Shown here in pieces: positions 45,900-57,145 of a DNA stretch of 64,000 bases (position 1 is the first letter of the stretch; every line of letters begins with the position of its first letter). The notes under the pieces were generated by a model, which saw nothing but the letters and a program-made list of their open reading frames with translations, was not told the origin of the DNA and did not search any database. The stretch lies in assembly GCF_947507565.1 (NCBI RefSeq), contig NC_089192.1:248001-312000 (forward strand), read 5' to 3'. This DNA is from Oscarella lobularis. Lineage: Eukaryota > Porifera > Homoscleromorpha > Homosclerophorida > Oscarellidae. Made by a program: the position numbers and the translations under genes.

Positions 45900-48332
45900 C
45901 TAACATTTATTCCTTGGCTTGTTATGGAATTGTCCTAAAACAAAAGTAAATCCAATAATCACGCTTAATTAATCAAATAACTTTACCGCAAAAAGATTTG
46001 CTTTTTGCGCAATCTGACATGTACACGATATTTTTGACACACACCCTGTTCGGTCCCTCGGCAGTAAACTTAATTTGAAACTTATCGCATTCATTTTTTC
46101 GCTTTCGCAACTTCAGACAAATGTTGCCACTTCTGGGATCATTTGCCGTGAATTGTCTTTTAAAGTCTGTATCCTCTTTGTCGCCAAGTTTAACAACAGC
46201 ATCTTTTCGGTCCTTTTCCCAATAGCACACCCCCTGAACGGTCAAGTCGTGACTGCCTTTTCCTAAAGTGTATGTAAACGTCATGAATTGTTTGAATTTC
46301 ATCTTGGGTGAATTTGCGACGGCATAGCGACGATTTTTCTTAAACTTTGCACAAAATTCTGTTTTCGCTGCAAGTAAGCACATAAACAAAGGTTTTTATT
46401 AAATTAATCACCGATTACCTATTTTATAGATAGTTGATCGCCTTTTCCTCCTTTCATTATCGGCGGAGCTGTCGGCACTAGAGACAGATACTCCCGTATC
46501 GGCGAGGCACGGAATGCAGACGTCAACAGAACACCCGTCGCTTTCTGTCGACTTTTTCTGTTGCAAAGGCGCTATCGGTATTCGTTCGTCGTCTTCGTCA
46601 ACGACGAGATTGACTGCAAATGACGCAGCGCCGCACGGATCGTTTGTGAAACCGCAATCGCCGCTCGAAATCGAATTATCACAGTCGTCATCGTCGTCAT
46701 CGTCGACGTCGTCGTCGTTGACGACGTCGCGCTTGACTCGGACTGATTGCTCGCTCAGTCCTAAAAAGTTTCAAAAAAATTCGTTGGCACTTGACAGACA
46801 ATTTTACCTGAACAATTGGATGCCTCATTGACCGACAAAGAGCTGATTTCCAGTACATCGCTAGAGCTCGGTGAAACAAAACGTACGAACGTTCGTACAA
46901 CGGCGGCCGTAGGTAACACTGAGTCGTTGACGCACGAGTTGACTTCGAGACAGAAGACGTTTGAATTTGCGGTTCCATCTCCCATAATTGTAGCGTTGCC
47001 GCGAGCAATGATAGCCGAGTCGTTTCTTATAGTAGATTCAATGTCAGATTCGATCATTTCCGCTTCAATCTCTACAGTTTCTACAGTGGGAGACATTCGA
47101 TAGTTGAACGAAAGAACAGTCGAGCATATGGGAGCAAAGAAGGCCTGAGATAGAACGTAGCTATTCTGTCGGATTACGATAGACGGATCACTTCCGAGAA
47201 GATCAGCAAACGCGGGAAAGGGCGGAACTTCGACAGTTTCCTCGACCGAATCTTCAACGCACATACATGTATAGTCTAATTAATATACAGTACGTGTGTA
47301 GACTTACTGCATCTGGGCTCACTACCAACCCAATTCCCATTCTCGCAAAAAAGAGTCTGCGATCCTTGACGGACAAATCCGAGGTCGCATTGAAATCGAG
47401 CGGTGAGACCGCCGTCGCTTAGTGTCACTGTTCCGTTTTGAAGGTGCGTCAGTGAGGGACAGGCTAAATATTTTTGTTGCTAAGGAAGTCGACATTGAAA
47501 AAACGGTTGCTTACTCTTAACACACAACGCGGTCACGTCGGTGTTGTTGAGCAACGTGCAATCCAAAATAGAACTAGTGGAATCCGCTAGGACGTAGCCG
47601 TCGCCGCACGAAACATTGAGAGATAGTTTGTCCTCTAGGACTGTGATAGTGAGCGGACCAAAAGCAAGGGTGCCGCTAATAGGGCATTCTGAGAAAAACA
47701 ACACGCGAGCGGACGTGCATGGCGTTACTTAGTGACAGAGTTTGTGTCTACCTGGTGGACACGGATCCGTATTGCATACTTGACTTTCTGAGTCGCTTCC
47801 AGGGCAATTCTTGCCGCCACGATCCGGTTTGGGATTGTTGCACTGACGTTGTCGCGTCTGTCGGCCGCCGCCGCACGTTTTCGTGCACGAGCTGAACTCT
47901 TCCCACCCACCCCATTCTCCGTCTAGATGACGTACGATCGAAAGCGTCTATTGTGAGAACTGAAGACGAGACTTGTGATTCGTACCCTTTCTACATTCCG
48001 GGATGGATCCTATCCATTCGCCACAGGCGCACGCACGCTCTTTTCGGCCCACCAGCGTGTAGGTGGGATTGCACGAATATTCGGCTTTGTTTTCGCCTAT
48101 GGTCCTTACGCTACCGTTTCCGGGTTTCTCGAGTTTTTTACACGTAGATGCTGTAGGCGATATTCAGCGAGAAAGACAAAGACAATCGAGAAGGAAAACG
48201 CCTACGGTCAGACTGGGAACCGAAGTGCTTCTTCCACCACTTTGACGATATATCGAATTGGGATTGAGATGAGGCAGAATTGACGAGTAGAAGCGTAGCG
48301 ACAAGGAAGCCTGTCGTTGACGTGACGGCCAT
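45900..48332 (-). CDS. Secreted CCP/TSP1 modular protein, copy C
   Basis: Third paralogue. ATG 48330-48332, signal peptide MAVTSTTGFLVATLLLVNSA; motif ISSKWWKKHFGSQ; CCP 1; TSP1 (WGGWEEFSSCTKTCGGGRQT to CPGSDSESQVC); degenerate CCP (CPISGTLAFGPLTITVLEDK...LCVK); CCP 3; beta-rich domain (PSIVIRQNSYVLSQAFFAPI). Its linker is short: GLSEQSVRVKR then DVVNDDDVDDDDDDDCD, the RVKR being a furin-type site. Then SSGDCGFTNDPCGAASFAVN, GCSVDVCIPCLADTG, a second basic site ERRKRRS and the six-Cys domain (YTLGKGSHDLTVQGVC, FQIKFTAEGPNRVCV). The last exon ends GQFHNKPRNKC at TAG 45900-45902, a slightly longer tail than in A and B. Confidence 0.85.
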
Positions 48333-48724
48333 GCCCGGGCGGAAGAACGGTCGAATGGCTAATGACGGTTTAGACGGTCTTTAGTTGCTAAGCGGATCTG
48401 CTGTTATTAGGTTATCGTCAAGCAATGCAATCTGCCTCTGGCTCTTCTCATACGATTTTCTCCCCTTTGACTTCCTAAAGACGTCATCATTTGCACAAAA
48501 ATGAGCGTTGCTGTGGGAGCAGAGGTGGTTCTCCTACTTCCTGCATGCGTCCGCCATCTTGACGTTTTTCTTGTCGAAAGAGGCCCCACAAATACCATTT
48601 GATTCTTCTAGATCGCCGACTCTGGTAGACGGGAATCATAGATGAGATGCACACGATAAACGGAACGCAGGAAAAAAATCGAGTTGGAGTATTTGATCAC
48701 GCGCGCTAAACTGTAAACAAACCA
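48333..48724. other. Divergent intergenic region
   Basis: About 390 bp between copy C (minus) and the fucosidase (plus), which are transcribed away from each other. No gene seen. It may hold both promoters. Confidence 0.5.
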
Positions 48725-50177
48725 ATGACTTCTCATCTCTTTTTGATCGCTCTCCCTCTGCTCCACTTCTCCGCTGCTCAGTATCAGCCCAATTGGGACT
48801 CGATCGACAAAAGGCCGCTGCCGGCGTGGTACGACGAAGCGAAAGTGGGCATCTTTCTCCACTGGGGCGTGTTCAGCGTTCCCAGCTTCGGCAGCGAATG
48901 GTTCTGGTGGAACTGGCAGGGCTCCAAAGAAAAATCCTACGTCGAATTCATGGAGAATAACTATCCGCCGAACTTCACGTACGCCGATTTCGCTCCAATG
49001 TTCCGCGCGGAGCTCTACAATCCCGACGCGTGGGCGGACCTCTTTCAACGCGCCGGAGCAAAGTAAGAAATAGAAACAAAACAACCTCAGAGACCTTCGA
49101 ACTCAAAATATAATAATTAATTAATTAATTAATTAATTAATTAGGTATGTTGTCTTGACGAGCAAGCATCACGAAGGCTGGACGAATTGGGGCAGTGCGG
49201 TGTCGTGGAACTGGAACGCCGTCGACAACGGTCCCCATCGCGACATTCTCGGCGATCTAGCGACGTCGATTCGAAATCGCACCGATCTCGTCTTCGGTCT
49301 CTACCACTCCCTATTCGAGTGGTTCAACCCGATCTATTTAGCCGATAAGGCGAGCGGTTTCAAATCGCGTACGTACGTCGAAGACGTTCTCTATCCGGAA
49401 TTGATGGAGATTATTAACGGTTATCGTCCCGGCGTCCTGTGGTCGGACGGCGACTGGGAAGCGCCGGATACGTATTGGAACAGCACGGGATTTCTCGCTT
49501 GGCTTTATAACGAGAGTCCCGTGAAGGATTACATTGTGACGAACGATCGTTGGGGAAAGGGAATTTCGTGTCACCACGGCGGCTACTACACGTGCTCCGA
49601 TCGCTACAACCCGGGAAAACTGCAGAATCACAAGTGGGAAAACGCGATGACGATCGATCGCGATTCGTGGGGCTATCGACGCGACGCCTCTTTGAGCAGC
49701 TATCTCAAATTCGAGACGCTTCTCAAGGAACTCGTGAGCACGGTAAGCTGCGGCGGAAATATTCTCATCAACGTCGGACCGACGGCCGACGGTCGAATCT
49801 TGCCCATCTTCGAGGAACGTCTCACCCAATTGGGCGCCTGGTTGGACGTGAACGGGCTCGCAATCTATAACACGACCCATTATCGCATTCAGAATGATTC
49901 CGCTTCGGGTAGTGTCTGGTATACGTCCGCTAAGGTCGCTTCAGGCGTGCCGGATGTCTATGCTATTGTTCTCCAGTGGCCTGATGGGGGGAAATTGATG
50001 TTGAATGCGCCCAAGACTTCGACGGGGACGAGCGTCTCGATGCTCGGGTTTTCGGGTGAGATTCATTGGGCTGCCGGTAGTGGGGGAAGTGGGATCGTTA
50101 TTTCGATGCCGGATGTTCAGTTTGATCAGTTGCCGAGTCAGTATGCTTGGGTGTTTGTGCTGAAGAACGTTACGTAG
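48725..50177 (+). CDS. FUCA: Alpha-L-fucosidase, GH29
   Basis: Lysosomal or secreted enzyme removing terminal alpha-L-fucose from glycans. Two exons: 48725-49062 and 49145-50177. Signal peptide [19 protein letters not shown]; then [45 protein letters not shown], the nucleophile Asp in [19 protein letters not shown], and [20 protein letters not shown]. The C-terminal part has [20 protein letters not shown] and a beta-sandwich. About 453 residues, as in FUCA1/FUCA2. Several Asn-X-Ser/Thr sites. The intron holds an (AATT)n run. The neighbouring CCP/TSP1 proteins carry O-fucosylation motifs, but I treat this as coincidence: GH29 does not act on intact O-fucosylated TSP1 in any case I know. Confidence 0.93.
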
Positions 50178-50363
50178 GTGTTTTTGTATGTGGTTGGTGA
50201 CTTTTGCTTGCTGTGCTGTTTTTTTTGCTGAGACTTTTTGTGGTATTTGATGAGACTGGTGCTCAAAAATGCGAGTCTATCTCGGGCCTGCCTAAGCTGT
50301 AGGTTCAACTTCTGATTTTAGAATGACTACGACGTTTCTAAATTGTGGAGTCAACAGGCTGTC

Positions 50364-51765
50364 TTACCCTTCTCTTTCTCTTTTCTTCTTCTCGTCCTTC
50401 TTCTCGTCCTTCTTCTTGTCCTTCTTCTTGTCCTTCTTCTTGTCCTTCTTCTTGTCCTTCTTCTTCTTGTCCTTGTCCTTTCTCTTTGATTCTTTGTTGG
50501 TCGCTTTCTCTGTTTCAGGAGTCGCTGTTTCACCTATTCGATCTAGTTTTTTTGCATTCAACGAATTATAAATTTTGCTGTGTTTACTTGGCTCTCTGGG
50601 AGATGCAGAAGTCGGCAGTTCAGTCACCGTTGCTGTTGTTGGTTTATGCTCCTCCACTTCGTCTCCACTCGGTCCATCGCCAGAAACAGTTTCACCTCCT
50701 AACGATTCCAACACTCTTTCTATGAATTCATCGCAGTTTGGAATCAGGTTGCAGTCTGAAACATCAACGTAGTCTTTAAAAAAGCAATTAATCCTGGAAT
50801 CTCTACTGCATCGCCCAGACGTTAGCAGAGCATCAATCTCGCCATACAAGAATGGCGACTCTGTTTTTACACCCAATTGCTGACCACTTGTCAACAAAAA
50901 TTTTACAAGAATCACCGAAGTTGAATAGAAGCAATCAAGCTTGGGATTCTCCCCTTCCTTGACAAAGACTTCCACTTTAATAAGAGATTCGTCCCTTCCT
51001 TTTCGGCTCGCCAGATTAATATTTAGTTTGCCGCGGCTCGGATTGCCGCAATACACACGCGAACTGCCTTTACAATCTCCATAGACACAGGCCTCCTTTA
51101 CCTTGCACTCTGCACAGTTACTCTTTTCACACTTGTCTTTTTTGGGCTTGGTTACATTTCCCCTTATTTGGAGATAAGACCTCGATTTGACTTGGCTTAG
51201 TTCGCACGCACACGCGCCATCTCTGCAGTCACCGCGTTCACGACCAAGTCGAAATGTCGAGCAACGAATTTTTGCCGTGTCATCACCGTCACGTAGTATA
51301 AATTGCCACTTACAAACGTATGGTGGTTGAGGCTCCAAGCCAACCGATCGATAGCATTTCTCGCTAGAAAATAAAAGACCGACTAACCAGCATCTGATTC
51401 GAGTAACATACGTACATTTGACTCAACGAAATGTTGCTCACTACGTCGCTCACAGGAATCCTGCAACTGCAGTTGTCTTTTGTGTAAAATTCACATCCTC
51501 GTCCTCCAAGTCTGTTAATCGAAAGTTCAAGGCTATATATATATATATAAGTAGGTAGTTGAGTCTGCGTACCGTTTCTTCAATGAACAACAGGCGAGAA
51601 ATCTAAAGAAGGCTAGCATCAGTTAGACTGAAATCATGCTTGGACTCCTTACGTTGTTCTACTGGGAACCTTTTCATTGCATCCATCGGTGCAATTCCAA
51701 GAGCAAGATTCAGTGGTGAGTGCATGAACAAGAACAGCAGCAAACGTTAAAACGAGCCGCTTCAT
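50364..51765 (-). CDS. Secreted Cys-rich protein with lysine-rich tail
   Basis: ATG 51763-51765 gives signal peptide MKRLVLTFAAVLVHALTTES, then CSWNCTDGCNEKVPSRTT. After small exons at ~51600-51370 the large exon reads PPYVCKWQFILRDGDDTAKI with paired Cys (CRDGACACELSQ; CEKSNCAECKVKEACVYGDC). A central domain carries KVEVFVKEGENPKLDCFYST and GEIDALLTSGRCSRDSRINC. A Thr/Ser-rich hinge leads to a tail of about 13 KKDK-type repeats, ending KKREREG at TAA 50364-50366. I recognise no family. The lysine tail could bind glycosaminoglycan or biomineral, which is inference only. Confidence 0.75.
50385..50480 (-). repeat. 12-bp coding repeat (Lys-Lys-Asp-Lys)
   Basis: CTTCTTCTTGTC (plus strand) repeated about seven to eight times encodes KKDKKKDKKKDK in the tail of the secreted gene. 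It is an expanded coding minisatellite and probably length-variable. Confidence 0.75.
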
Positions 51766-52312
51766 CTTCGTCGACGTCTGCCTGCCGCAGCTTCAGAGTC
51801 GACTCTACTCAAAAGTGCAACCGAATGCAAGCTTATATGAATTCCTGAGAACGACCCTGAGGTAAATCGATAATCATGCTCTAGCGTCTACTTTTAGTTT
51901 CACCACAAAGTCTTGCTATTACGCTCGACTCTCGGAACTCCAAAAGCGTTTCAAAGAACTTCCTGCATAGTTTCAAAAAGCAGAGTCCCCGTAGCAACAA
52001 TAGCACGTCTGAAACGCCCCAAGCGTCATCACCCCCCTTTGTTTCATCAAACAATCAAGAAACAGGGTCATATCTATCCGTCGGATTCCCTATCTATCTA
52101 TCTATCTTCATACGAGCCGGGGAGGACAAGAAAAACCGGATCTTTTCGCGGGAAAACAAGTAAACTGCCAGAAGCAAGTCACACACTCGGGCGACTTGAT
52201 CTCAGCCTCTTCAACAATAGTGTTTGCCTCTGCTAATCTATCCTTAGCTACCGTCAATTACGTTCGTTTAATAAGAAAAAAATCCAGCGTGATTCAAACT
52301 ATTTAATTACTA
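51766..52312. other. Intergenic region
   Basis: About 550 bp between the lysine-rich gene's start and the stop of the ERICH3-like gene, both on the minus strand. Contains a TCTA tetranucleotide run near 52080-52110. No gene seen, though the promoter of the secreted gene must lie here. Confidence 0.5.
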
Positions 52313-55300
52313 TCACTCCTGACGGCTTTTGAGAGCGACCGCCAATTCGGACATCAACTCAGAACTGATGCTATTTCCGGGCGCCAACGTCAATTCCACC
52401 AGCGTGGAATTCAATTTAAGAGCTTCAAGAAGAACGCGCGCCCCTCGATCTGTAATACCGTTTCCCTCCAAATCAACCGACTTCAACGACGTCGTATGCG
52501 CAAAAGCGTCGCACAGCGCAACCAGACCATCGTCGCCCAAGTCGCAATAATCCAAGCAGAGGCTCGTCAACGACGAATTCTTACCTAAACCGTCGCCGAT
52601 TTGACGCCACGCGTCGACGCCGAGCCGATTCGCGCTCAAATTCAATTCCTTCAGGGACGAATTGCCGGCGAGAAGGCGAGCGACGTGGAACGCCGCCGAC
52701 GCCGTCAGGCCGCAATCTCCCACGTCCAAACACGTCAACGTCGCGTTGGGAGCGAGAACGGTCGACGCGATCGACGATAGAGACGACGTCGATGACGTCG
52801 ACGACGACGACGACGACGACGATCTTCGTCGCTGTCGTCGACGTAATCGACGACGATTTTCCGGCGGATTGCCGGGCGGCGGACGCGGAATCATCGTCGA
52901 CGTCGTCTCATCGCCGCCGCCGACGAGAGAATCGACGATGTGACGTAGACCTTCGTCACCGATTTTGTTACCGTGGAGACTACCGGGTAAAAATGCACCA
53001 ATCAAAAAATAAAATATTGAAGCTCGGCGGAGAAACGTACAGTAGGAATTCGAGAGATTTTCTGCGTAAAGTCTTTGCCACGTGCTTTGCACCCTTTGCA
53101 CCGAGATTATTCAGGTTGAAGTTGAGCATCTATATATATAATCAATGAGTATGTTTGTACTCTAAGCAAGAGGCACGGTTCAAAGAACGCGCATTCAAAG
53201 TATTGAGCTCTAAGACCATCTAGGAATCTAGGTATTAAGATTCAATGCCAGATGTTCTGGGGATCTCAGACTCTCAGAAATATGCGTGTGTATATATGCG
53301 TGAGCCCCCCATACAACTCATCTACTCATTTACCTTGACAGATGTCTCGTTTGTCATGATCGCCTCAGCGACGGCGGCCGCTCCCTTATCGGTGACGGAC
53401 GCATTACGAAAACTCACCGTATTCACAGCCTCCTCCTCTTCCAAAACAGCTGCCACCTCCTTTACCTAACATCCAAGTGTCCTAAACTCTATAAAGATCT
53501 ATCTATCTTTAATTAACCTGCTTTTCCGTAAGAGCGACATTGGCCAGTTCCACGTCCTCTTTACCCTTTACTAACGGCGCAACGGGCTCGGAGAGCTCGC
53601 CGCTCGACGTCTGCGGCGTTCGACCGACCCGATGCATCTCCTTCAACGACGATCGCGAATTTCGACTCTTCATCGCCACATCCGACAGGCTATTCGTCAG
53701 CGACGGAATCTTCGAACTGTCGAGCAACGAAACGGAGCTCGACGTCACACTGCTCAATATATCGTCGTCGTTGATTTTTCCCTCGTCGTCGTCGGAAAGT
53801 CGAATCGACAGCCCGGACGTCGTCTGACGGAGAAGATTTTTCGCCGACGCCATCGTTTCGAACGGCGGCTTCGTTGGCGATGACGGCGAAGCGGCGAATT
53901 CGTCTCGCGCCTCGTCGTTTTCGAGAAGATCTTGGCTTTGGGTTCGACGTATTTGAATTTCGGGAACGGTGGCGGCGTCGCGTCGATCGGCGTCGCTTTC
54001 TTGACGATCTTCTGGCGATTTTTCTTGGATATTCTCCTCTTCGTTTGAATCGATTGCCTTCGTTCTTTTCTCTTCAAGGGAATCAATTGTCGCTGTGGCT
54101 GATCTAGATTCTATTTCATCGCTCTCTTTCTCTCCGTCACTCTCTTTTTCAATCGTTTCTTTATCGCTGTCTTTCTTTACTGATCTCGATTCAGCGTCTT
54201 CGCTCTTCTCTTCGCGTTCAACTGCTGTTGCGACGTCACGTTCAATTGCTGGTCTAGATTCGTCTTCATCTTTCTCTTCGTCCTTTTTCGCGTCGCTCAT
54301 TTTCTTCTCTTCGTTTTCGCCTGTCGTTGTGACGTTCGGTTCAACAGCTGGTCTAGATTCGTCTTCGTCCTTTTTTGCGTCGTTCTCTTCGGATTCGTCT
54401 TCAGCATTTTCGTCACTCTCTTTCCCTGTCGCGACATCGTCCGGTTCTTTGACTCCGTCGCTCTCTTTCTTCTCTTCGTTTTCGCCTGCTGTTGTGACGT
54501 CGGGTTCAACTGCCGGTTCGGATTCGTCTTTGGCAATTTCGTCACTCTCTTCATCGTCAGGTCCGTCGCTCTTTTTCTTGACATTGGCCTCCTCTTTATC
54601 TACGTCTAGACGTTCTTCCGCTTTCGCCACCGCCGCCGCCGTCGTATCATCATCTCGACTTTCAGACTCAACAATCTCGTCGTCTTTCTCGTCAGCTACG
54701 ATGCGAATATTTAGAACATCTTGACTCGGTTTGGCGTCTTCACTATCCCTATTAGTCCTATCATCATCATGATCAGACTCTTTTCTGCTATCTGCCTCCT
54801 CTTCAAACTCCTCCTCGCTGTATTTCACTTCCTCAACTTCCAATTTCTTCGTCTCGTCGTTGTCGGAATTTGACGACAATTTTGGTGGTTGTTCTGGAAC
54901 GGCTTCCTCTTTCTCTTCCTCCTCTTCTTCTTCATCGGATGAATATCCGGATGCTTCCGCGAAATCGCCTTGCTTTTCCGACTCCGATTCGGACGACGAC
55001 GACGATGTTCCGGCGTCGGACGGCAACGGAGTCGCATCTTGAACATTTATAACGGGAATGGGCGGAATGTTGAGACTCAACGACGTTCCAGGTCGTACGT
55101 CGCTCTTTTTCTCGTCCTCACTCGAGCTATCATCTTTGCTGGAATAAAAGACAAATAAGTATAGGAGAAAATAAAATGAGAAGAGCTTTTTATTACCTCG
55201 TTTCTCTGTATCGTCTTAGGACGGCGTCAACGTCAATATCATCGCTATCTCCGTCTGATTCGTGTTTCTCCTCCTTCTTATCATCACCAGTAGTCGTCAC

Positions 55301-56912
55301 GACGACCGTTGGAGATGATTCCTATGTATGTTCTCATATAAAAATCTTCTCGTTTAATTAATTGATATTTTACCTTTATCACAAAAGTCCGGGAAATCTT
55401 TCGCTCTCTAATCCTCACTGGCTGCTGTTTAGGCGCACTAGAACCCAACTCGGCATCAACCTGACACCTGCAAAAGAAAAACAAATAATAAATAAAATTA
55501 AAAATTATTTATCTTTGACCTGTAGCAAGGCGCTGCGCCTTTGACTCGAACCAATTGAAATCGAGCCATCTTGCCGCCAAGACGACTTCCCGGCTTGTGT
55601 TTGTACTCGCAACACGTTCCAAATCGACTGTCTAATAAACTATTGATATAGATAGTGATTCCGTATGGCGAACCGCGACTTCGTTTAGAAACAAAGTCAA
55701 AGCACTCTGAGGGGGAAAAAATAATAGGATTATAGTCAAAATATTATATTTTTAGACCTTTAGGTTTGACGAAACCCCTAAAGACGCAAAGGCTGCTACC
55801 TCCGCCATGTTGCTGAATTATTGTTACTTCATCGGAATCCGACTCTCTGTAACGATCAAGCTGAAGGGAACTGCCCAGATAGCAAAGGGTCACTTTAGCC
55901 AATGACTGAGTCTGAAGAAACCATTTCATTAATATTAAAAGTGCAATTTCGTCTAACTTGGCTTCTCTTGAAAAGGAGGGGCTCACTTTTAGACAACGCA
56001 GGTGGAGCCGTCTTCATTTCAATTGAATTTAAAAATCAATGATCAAGATTTATTCTTACTACCTTAGGTCTTAGTTTTTCCCTTGGTGGAGTTGATTGAT
56101 TTCGTCTAGCGCGCGTTCTCGCGGTGCCACTCGATCGCAAAGAAAGCGCGGTTGGGACCATCGCATACGGGCTAGCGACAAAAGGACCGCCGCGCGACGA
56201 TAGTGATGTCATCGTCGAATCCGGCGTGCTCGGCGGCGATCGAAGCGATTCGGCGCTTCGCTTTTGCCTATGGGAACGCGACGCTTCCGTCGACGCGAGA
56301 CGCGGTCGCAATAGAGCCACGAAATCGTCGTCGGGTTCGTGGCTGCGACCACGTGACTTCGAGTCCTAAAAATCTCGCTCGAAAAGGCAGAGACATCGCT
56401 CGACGCACCTTGAGACGTTGCACCGAAGCTAATTTAACCAAGTCCTCGAAGTCGCGCTTCAGCGTCGTCATTCGTCGACGCTAAACGAGACGATTTATCG
56501 TTTATTTACTAGCCAGCCACGCCCCCTCCCTCCCCGTACCTCGATATCGATCGCTTTCTCGACGATCGTCTGAGCGAGTAGATTCTTTACGTGCTCCCGA
56601 TGTTCGGTTCGCGCGACTTTCTCACGCCACGTCACCTCGTCGACGACGTAGCCGTCTTTAGTAATCTGAACGTGTGGAATGCGTTTCGTCGCGCTCTGTT
56701 TACCGTTAATCGCGATCTCGCGTTCTTCCACTTACGAGTCCCGCGTGAAGGAGATGATTTCGTATGCGCGGATTAGCGAAATAGTGAGCCAAATGTTCGT
56801 CGGCGAGACTGTTGTATTGAGCGAGAGGTCTGCGTGGCCGAAAAGAGTCGTTTAGTTCGAAAATCGTCGTTTAGAGCGCGTCGGGGTACCCTGGATCGCG
56901 TAGAAAAGCCAT
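52313..56912 (-). CDS. ERICH3: ERICH3-like protein with C-terminal leucine-rich repeats
   Basis: Probable start ATG 56910-56912 (MAFLRDPG), spliced after ~60 bp to PLAQYNSLADEHLAHYFANP then RIRNHLL, the ERICH3 N-terminal signature. Next come TWREKVARTEHREHVKNLLA and TTLKRDFEDLVKLASVQRLK. The DUF4590 domain follows (KVTLCYLGSSLQLDRYRESD, VTIIQQHGGGSSLCVFRGFV, FGTCCEYKHKPGSRLGGKMA, VRVKGAAPC). A ~520-residue Glu/Asp/Ser-rich region follows (55080-53509). The same frame then runs, through GT-AG introns at 53509 and 53335, into VKEVAAVLEEEEAVNTVSFR and about seven RNI-type leucine-rich repeats (for example SSLKELNLSANRLGVDA, TSLCLDYCDLGDDGLVAL). Stop TGA 52313-52315. ERICH3 proteins are linked to cilia; the LRR tail is unexpected. 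It may be two genes. Confidence 0.75.
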
Positions 56913-57145
56913 GAAGTCGTTTGAGTCGAGGAGCCGAAGCTGTAGGGTCCAATGTATCGCGAGTTGCTGGGGGGACGTTCTGAAGTGGTGCGCACGCTCT
57001 AAGGCGCTTCTCACGCGACCGAGAAAACAAAAAAAACACACATGCGTCAGAGACACCCGTATGCGAGAAAGATTCGAAATTATTTTCTACATCAACGACA
57101 ACAAAAAAGTAAATCATTTTGATTTAGACCTATCTCAATGTTCCA

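Noticed and set aside
48725-50177. Fucosidase as a partner of the CCP/TSP1 genes through TSP1 O-fucose
   Set aside because: Only proximity supports it; GH29 enzymes act on glycan-terminal fucose, and the genes are divergent.
50345-50725. Plus-strand ORF over the KKDK repeat
   Set aside because: Antisense of the lysine-rich secreted gene.
51913-52236. 107-residue plus-strand ORF
   Set aside because: Starts with TTG, crosses a TCTA microsatellite and has no recognisable domain.
54095-54724. 209-residue Ser/Phe-rich plus-strand ORF
   Set aside because: It is the antisense shadow of the Glu/Asp-rich region of the ERICH3-like gene.
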